Source: Streptomyces xylophagus
GTDB taxonomy: Bacteria; Actinomycetota; Actinomycetes; Streptomycetales; Streptomycetaceae
Assembly (NCBI RefSeq): GCF_000716435.1
Contig: NZ_JNWO01000015.1
Location: 372,001 to 436,000 of the forward strand
Direction: 5' to 3'
DNA length: 64,000 bases
Each line of letters opens with the position of its first letter. Within the stretch, counting starts at the first letter, position 1. Of this stretch, positions 61,039 to 64,000 are shown one piece after another. The position numbers and the translations under genes were made by a program. The notes beneath the pieces were generated by a model that worked only from the letters and a program-made list of their open reading frames with translations, was not told the DNA's origin and did not search any database.

Positions 61039-62763
61039 GTGATTCATGAGAACACGCCCGCGTTGACCGACGACCCCCAGCAGGAGGCGAAGTCCCAGAC
61101 GGTCTCCTGGGAGCGGCGGCTGCGTCGCTTCGGGTACGTCGAGCCGCCGCGCACGTCCGTACGGGACCGCCTGGTCGTGCCGTTTCCCGAGCCCGACGCG
61201 CGGCTGTGGCGCATGCTCGGGCTGTCCCCGGTGACAGCGGGCCGGATGGCGCGCTGGTCGGGATGGGGCGGGCCGCTGCTGGTGACGCTCGTCGCCGGGC
61301 TGTCGCGCTTCTGGCGTCTGGGCAGCCCGCGGGCCGTCGTGTTCGACGAGACGTACTACGGCAAAGACGCCTGGGCCTTGCTGCGGCTCGGCTACGAGAG
61401 CACGTGGCCGGACAGCAAGATCGCCGACCCGCAGATCCTGGCCGACCCTCAGGTGATCCCGCTCTCCGACACCGGAGCCTTCGTCGCGCACCCGCCGACG
61501 GGAAAGTGGGTGATCGCCCTCGGCGAGTGGATGTTCGGCCTCACCCCCTTCGGCTGGCGCTTCATGACGGCCGTTCTCGGCACGCTGTCGGTGCTGATGC
61601 TGTGCCGCACAGGACGCCGCCTCTTCCGTTCCACCGCGCTGGGCTGCCTGGCCGGCGCGCTGATGGCGGTGGACGGTCTGCACTACGTGATGAGCCGCAC
61701 CGCTCTGCTCGACCTCGTCGTCATGTTCTTCGTACTGGCGGCGTTCGGCTGCCTGCTCATCGACCGGGACAGTGCGCGGGCCCGGCTCGCGGCAGCCCTG
61801 CCGGTCCAGGGGGACGGCCGCATACGCCCGGACGGACACACCGGCGACCGGGCAGGGACGGGAGCGCGGCCCTGGCGGCTCGCCGCCGGCTTCTTCCTGG
61901 GCCTGGCGGCCTCCACCAAATGGAACGGCCTGTACTTCCTCGCCTTCTTCGTGATCCTGACCCTGCTGTGGGACGTCGGCTCCCGCCGCGTCGCCGGGGC
62001 GCGTCGCCCCTACCGGGCGGTGCTGCGCAAGGACCTCGGCTGGTCGGTGATGTCCCTCGTGCCGGTCGCCGCCGTGACGTACTTGGCGACCTGGACCGGC
62101 TGGTTCGTGTCCGACAACGGCTACGGACGGCACTGGGCGGACGGCCGCGGCGGCACCTGGTCGTGGATACCGGCCCCGCTGCGCAGCCTGTGGCACTACG
62201 AGTACGGCGTCTACCAGTTCAACGTGGGGCTGCACACTCCCCACAAGTACCAGTCGAATCCATGGAGTTGGCTGGTCCTGGGCCGTCCGGTGCTGTTCCG
62301 CTACGAGTCACCGAAACCCGGGACGCACGGCTGCCGCACGACGGCCGGCTGCTCGGAGACGATCCTGGCCCTGGGCACACCGCTCCTGTGGTGGACGGCA
62401 TGTTGCGCCCTCGTGTATCTGCTCCACCGATGGGCGCTGCGCCGCGACTGGCGCGCCGGTGCCGTCCTGTGTGCGGTGGCCGCCGGTTATCTGCCCTGGT
62501 TCCTGTACCAGGACCGCACGATCTTCTCCTTCTACGCGGTTGTCTTCGTGCCGTACCTGTGCCTGGCAGTGGCGATGACGCTGGGAGCCCTGCTGGGTCC
62601 GCCGGGCGCGACTCGCCGGCGCCGCACACGAGGTGCGGTGGCCGCAGGTGTGCTGGTCCTGCTCATCGCCTGGAACTTCATCTACTTCTTCCCGGTCTAC
62701 ACCGGGCAGACGATCCCGTACGCCGACTGGCACGCCAGGATGTGGCTCGACACGTGGGTCTGA
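61039..62763 (+). CDS. protein O-mannosyltransferase-like dolichyl-phosphate mannosyltransferase
   Basis: A 574-residue polytopic membrane enzyme of the PMT (GT39) family. Such enzymes transfer mannose from polyprenyl phosphate mannose to exported proteins. The N-terminal soluble start is followed by a membrane segment and the catalytic loop VVFDETYYGKDAWALLRLGYESTWPDSK (Asp-Glu pair). The later PMT phrases are HPPTGKWVIALGEWMFGLTPFGWRFMTAVLGTLSVLM and ASTKWNGLYFLAFFVILTLLWDVGSR. The C-terminal WHARMWLDTWV is also typical. Start GTG 61,039 is the first in-frame start with a plausible ribosome site. The classical Streptomyces pmt gene lies elsewhere (SCO3154 in S. coelicolor), so this may be a second copy. 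It follows the sigma-factor pair by 87 bases. Confidence 0.85.
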   Translation: MIHENTPALTDDPQQEAKSQTVSWERRLRRFGYVEPPRTSVRDRLVVPFPEPDARLWRMLGLSPVTAGRMARWSGWGGPLLVTLVAGLSRFWRLGSPRAVVFDETYYGKDAWALLRLGYESTWPDSKIADPQILADPQVIPLSDTGAFVAHPPTGKWVIALGEWMFGLTPFGWRFMTAVLGTLSVLMLCRTGRRLFRSTALGCLAGALMAVDGLHYVMSRTALLDLVVMFFVLAAFGCLLIDRDSARARLAAALPVQGDGRIRPDGHTGDRAGTGARPWRLAAGFFLGLAASTKWNGLYFLAFFVILTLLWDVGSRRVAGARRPYRAVLRKDLGWSVMSLVPVAAVTYLATWTGWFVSDNGYGRHWADGRGGTWSWIPAPLRSLWHYEYGVYQFNVGLHTPHKYQSNPWSWLVLGRPVLFRYESPKPGTHGCRTTAGCSETILALGTPLLWWTACCALVYLLHRWALRRDWRAGAVLCAVAAGYLPWFLYQDRTIFSFYAVVFVPYLCLAVAMTLGALLGPPGATRRRRTRGAVAAGVLVLLIAWNFIYFFPVYTGQTIPYADWHARMWLDTWV

Positions 62764-62799
62764 GACCGGGCACGACCGGGGTGCCGAAGCAGCATCCGG

Positions 62800-63546
62800 T
62801 CACGTACACCGTGGACGCGCGAGAGAGCTGACACGGTGGTGTCCCTCGACCGCGACGGTCAGTCCGGGCGCGATCTCCGTGAAGCCCGCGTCGCGGACCA
62901 ACGGCCGGTCGGTGCTAGTGAGTTCGGCCCACTGGGCGGGGGCGGCGGTGCGGACGGAGAGCGGGAAGCCCGCCTGCCGCCAGGCGGTGCGGTCCTCGTC
63001 CGACAGTTCCCACCAGGCCAGTTGGGCGCCGTGGCCGGTCTGCGCCATCGTCTTGCCGGCGGACATGTCGAGGTCGGGGTTCAGCCAGAGCACCGGTGCC
63101 GTCGGGTCCGCGTCGGCCGGCGGTTCGGGGTCGTCGAGGTCGGTGCCGGAGACCTGGAGCCGGGCCAGATCCTTGGGCCAGCCGTCGAGCGGGACGGGCG
63201 GAAAGACCCGTACCTCCGCCGACTTCCCGGTCACCGTGATGCCCGGCAGCGCCTCGGCCCGCCGCCACTCGGCCCCGCGCGCCCGCCGGACCACCTTCCG
63301 GATCCGCGCGTCCTGCCAGTCCCGCATGGCCTGCGCCCACTCCCCGTCCCCGACGGCCCGCTCGTCGCTCAGGATCGTCAGCACGGCCCGGGCGGCCGTC
63401 TCCAGCGCGTCGGTACGGGCCGGGGGAGCGTCGCGCTCGATCCGGACGACCAGGGGCAGCACGAACTGCGGGGCCTCGTCGCGCGCGGTGCGCTCGTTGC
63501 GGAAGGGGTCGACATCGTCGCCGGGAACGGTGGAATCACTGGTCAC
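62800..63546 (-). CDS. PTH2-like peptidyl-tRNA hydrolase domain protein
   Basis: A 248-residue cytoplasmic protein. Its C-terminal half has LWLNPDLDMSAGKTMAQTGHGAQLAWWELSDEDRTAWRQAGFPLSVRTA, which resembles the PTH2 peptidyl-tRNA hydrolase pattern (an acidic strand, then a GKxxAQxxHA helix start). The N-terminal half (QFVLPLVVRIERDAPPARTDALETAARAVLTILSDE) is an actinobacterial extension. Whether it acts on peptidyl-tRNA is uncertain, since the standard bacterial Pth is a different fold. The GTG at 63,546 is chosen, though its ribosome site (GGAGG) is only 2-3 bases away; longer starts at 63,621 are possible. Confidence 0.7.
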   Translation of the reverse strand: MTSDSTVPGDDVDPFRNERTARDEAPQFVLPLVVRIERDAPPARTDALETAARAVLTILSDERAVGDGEWAQAMRDWQDARIRKVVRRARGAEWRRAEALPGITVTGKSAEVRVFPPVPLDGWPKDLARLQVSGTDLDDPEPPADADPTAPVLWLNPDLDMSAGKTMAQTGHGAQLAWWELSDEDRTAWRQAGFPLSVRTAAPAQWAELTSTDRPLVRDAGFTEIAPGLTVAVEGHHRVSSLARPRCT

Positions 63547-63665
63547 GTCCTCCAGTCTGCCAGGCGCAAGATCGACCCTCCCGGCGTGGGGAGGACAGGA
63601 CCGGGAGGACGGCGCGGGCAACGTGAACTACAGCTACGGCTACGGCTAGAGGTGTCGGCCGCCGC

Positions 63666-63809
63666 TCACCCCGAACAGGCGGTGCGCTGTGCCTCCTGCC
63701 ACTCGCAGACGGGGCACAGCGTGATCCCCTTGTACGACTCCGGGTACTCCGTCGGCTCCCGGCACAGCACACACTCCGCGTACGCCGGCGCCGGCTCTTC
63801 GTCGCTCAT
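63666..63809 (-). CDS. 47-residue zinc-ribbon protein
   Basis: A very small protein (MSDEEPAPAYAECVLCREPTEYPESYKGITLCPVCEWQEAQRTACSG) that would be missed by length filters. Two CxxC pairs, Cys13/Cys16 and Cys32/Cys35, 15 residues apart, make a typical zinc ribbon. The acidic start, central YKGITLCP and single extra Cys45 are distinctive. It lies between the PTH2-like gene and the deacetylase gene on the same strand. The function is unknown; similar small zinc-ribbon proteins occur widely in Streptomyces. Confidence 0.65.
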   Translation of the reverse strand: MSDEEPAPAYAECVLCREPTEYPESYKGITLCPVCEWQEAQRTACSG

Positions 63810-63838
63810 GCGACCAGCGTACGAGGAGTGCGTGGACG

Positions 63839-63870
63839 TCAGCGGTGCCGGTCCTCAGCGGTGCCGGTCC
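63839..63870. repeat. 16-bp perfect tandem duplication at the deacetylase 3' end
   Basis: TCAGCGGTGCCGGTCC occurs twice head-to-tail (63,839-63,854 and 63,855-63,870). The right-hand copy encodes the last residues and stop of the polysaccharide deacetylase gene (DRHR-stop), and the left copy is untranslated. Confidence 0.8.
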
Positions 63871-64000
63871 GCCGCCCCGATCAGCTCGGAGACCTTCACG
63901 AACCGGTACCCCTTCTTCCGCAGCTCGGGCACGATCATGCGGACGGCCTTCTCGGTGGCCGGGGCGGCGCTGCGCGTGCAGTGCATGACGACGACCGAGC
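63855..64000 (-). CDS. polysaccharide deacetylase (NodB homology), 3' end only
   Basis: Only the last 47 residues are in the window: SVVVMHCTRSAAPATEKAVRMIVPELRKKGYRFVKVSELIGAADRHR. The phrase VVMHCTR..A..T..A...I...L...GY.FV.VSELI is the conserved C-terminal part of NodB-type polysaccharide deacetylases (carbohydrate esterase family 4). It carries the catalytic-site His in the usual LHD/MHC-like motif. The enzyme removes acetyl groups from N-acetylglucosamine polymers such as chitin or peptidoglycan. The rest lies beyond the right edge. Confidence 0.75.
   Translation of the reverse strand, partial: SVVVMHCTRSAAPATEKAVRMIVPELRKKGYRFVKVSELIGAADRHR

Noticed and set aside
1..64000. CRISPR arrays, transposases, phage genes, rRNA or tRNA genes
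   Set aside because: I looked for regular spaced repeats, transposase and integrase motifs and cloverleaf-like stretches by eye and saw none; a tRNA scan would be the decisive test.

Overview
The window is high-GC actinobacterial DNA from a Streptomyces chromosome. The evidence is near-universal G/C third codon positions, many GTG starts behind GGAGG-type ribosome sites, genes specific to sporulating actinomycetes (whiI with a sigma-WhiG promoter), the coproporphyrin-dependent heme genes hemE/hemY/hemQ, and a gene order ngcEFG - ROK regulator - xylFGH - dxs - permease - fadAB - rnd - whiI - hemE - hemY - hemQ. From memory this order matches the rok7B7 to hemQ stretch of S. coelicolor (around SCO6005 to SCO6045). 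No tRNA, rRNA, CRISPR array, transposase or phage gene was seen.

Bases 1-13,000 are accessory and mostly polysaccharide-related: a partial NTF2-like gene, an aldehyde dehydrogenase, an alpha/beta hydrolase, a methyltransferase remnant, a small secreted protein, a chitin/cellulose-active LPMO with a CBM2, and two secreted GH92 alpha-mannosidases facing each other. The LPMO has a perfect CebR-type operator upstream. Both GH92 genes carry the same LacI-type palindrome (GACAACGTTGTC) upstream; the first has two tandem copies. The window has no LacI-family gene, so the regulator lies elsewhere.

Bases 13,000-21,600 hold the amino-sugar importer ngcEFG (with a DasR-like site upstream), the ROK regulator rok7B7 and the xylose importer xylFGH. 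Bases 21,700-42,030 are core metabolism and development: dxs, an amino-acid permease, an LCP protein, fadA-fadB, RNase D, whiI, DUF3000, hemE, a rhomboid protease, a CoA-disulfide-reductase-like flavoprotein, a DUF4349 lipoprotein, hemY and hemQ.

Bases 42,080-48,600 contain a secreted peptidase-like hydrolase, then a minus-strand group of TIGR04222, DUF4142, DUF692 (MNIO-type iron oxidase with an extra C-terminal domain) and a second DUF4142 paralogue.

Bases 49,990-58,030 are the most intriguing unit: an ABC importer of the SsuABC/ThiXYZ type, a RutA-like flavin oxygenase, a RutB-like cysteine hydrolase, an NtaA/DszA-type flavin oxygenase, a DHA2 transporter and a flavin reductase, almost all overlapping or nearly so. 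It looks like an uncharacterised uptake-and-ring-opening pathway for a nitrogen heterocycle or amide, lacking the later Rut enzymes. The right end (58,000-64,000) holds an MpaB-like oxygenase, an isoprenylcysteine-methyltransferase-like membrane protein, a SigE-family ECF sigma factor with a membrane partner, a protein O-mannosyltransferase-like enzyme, a PTH2-like protein, a 47-residue zinc-ribbon protein and the end of a polysaccharide deacetylase.

Three copies of a 43-bp intergenic repeat with a hairpin lie after fadA's start, after hemQ, and inside the ABC-importer operon.
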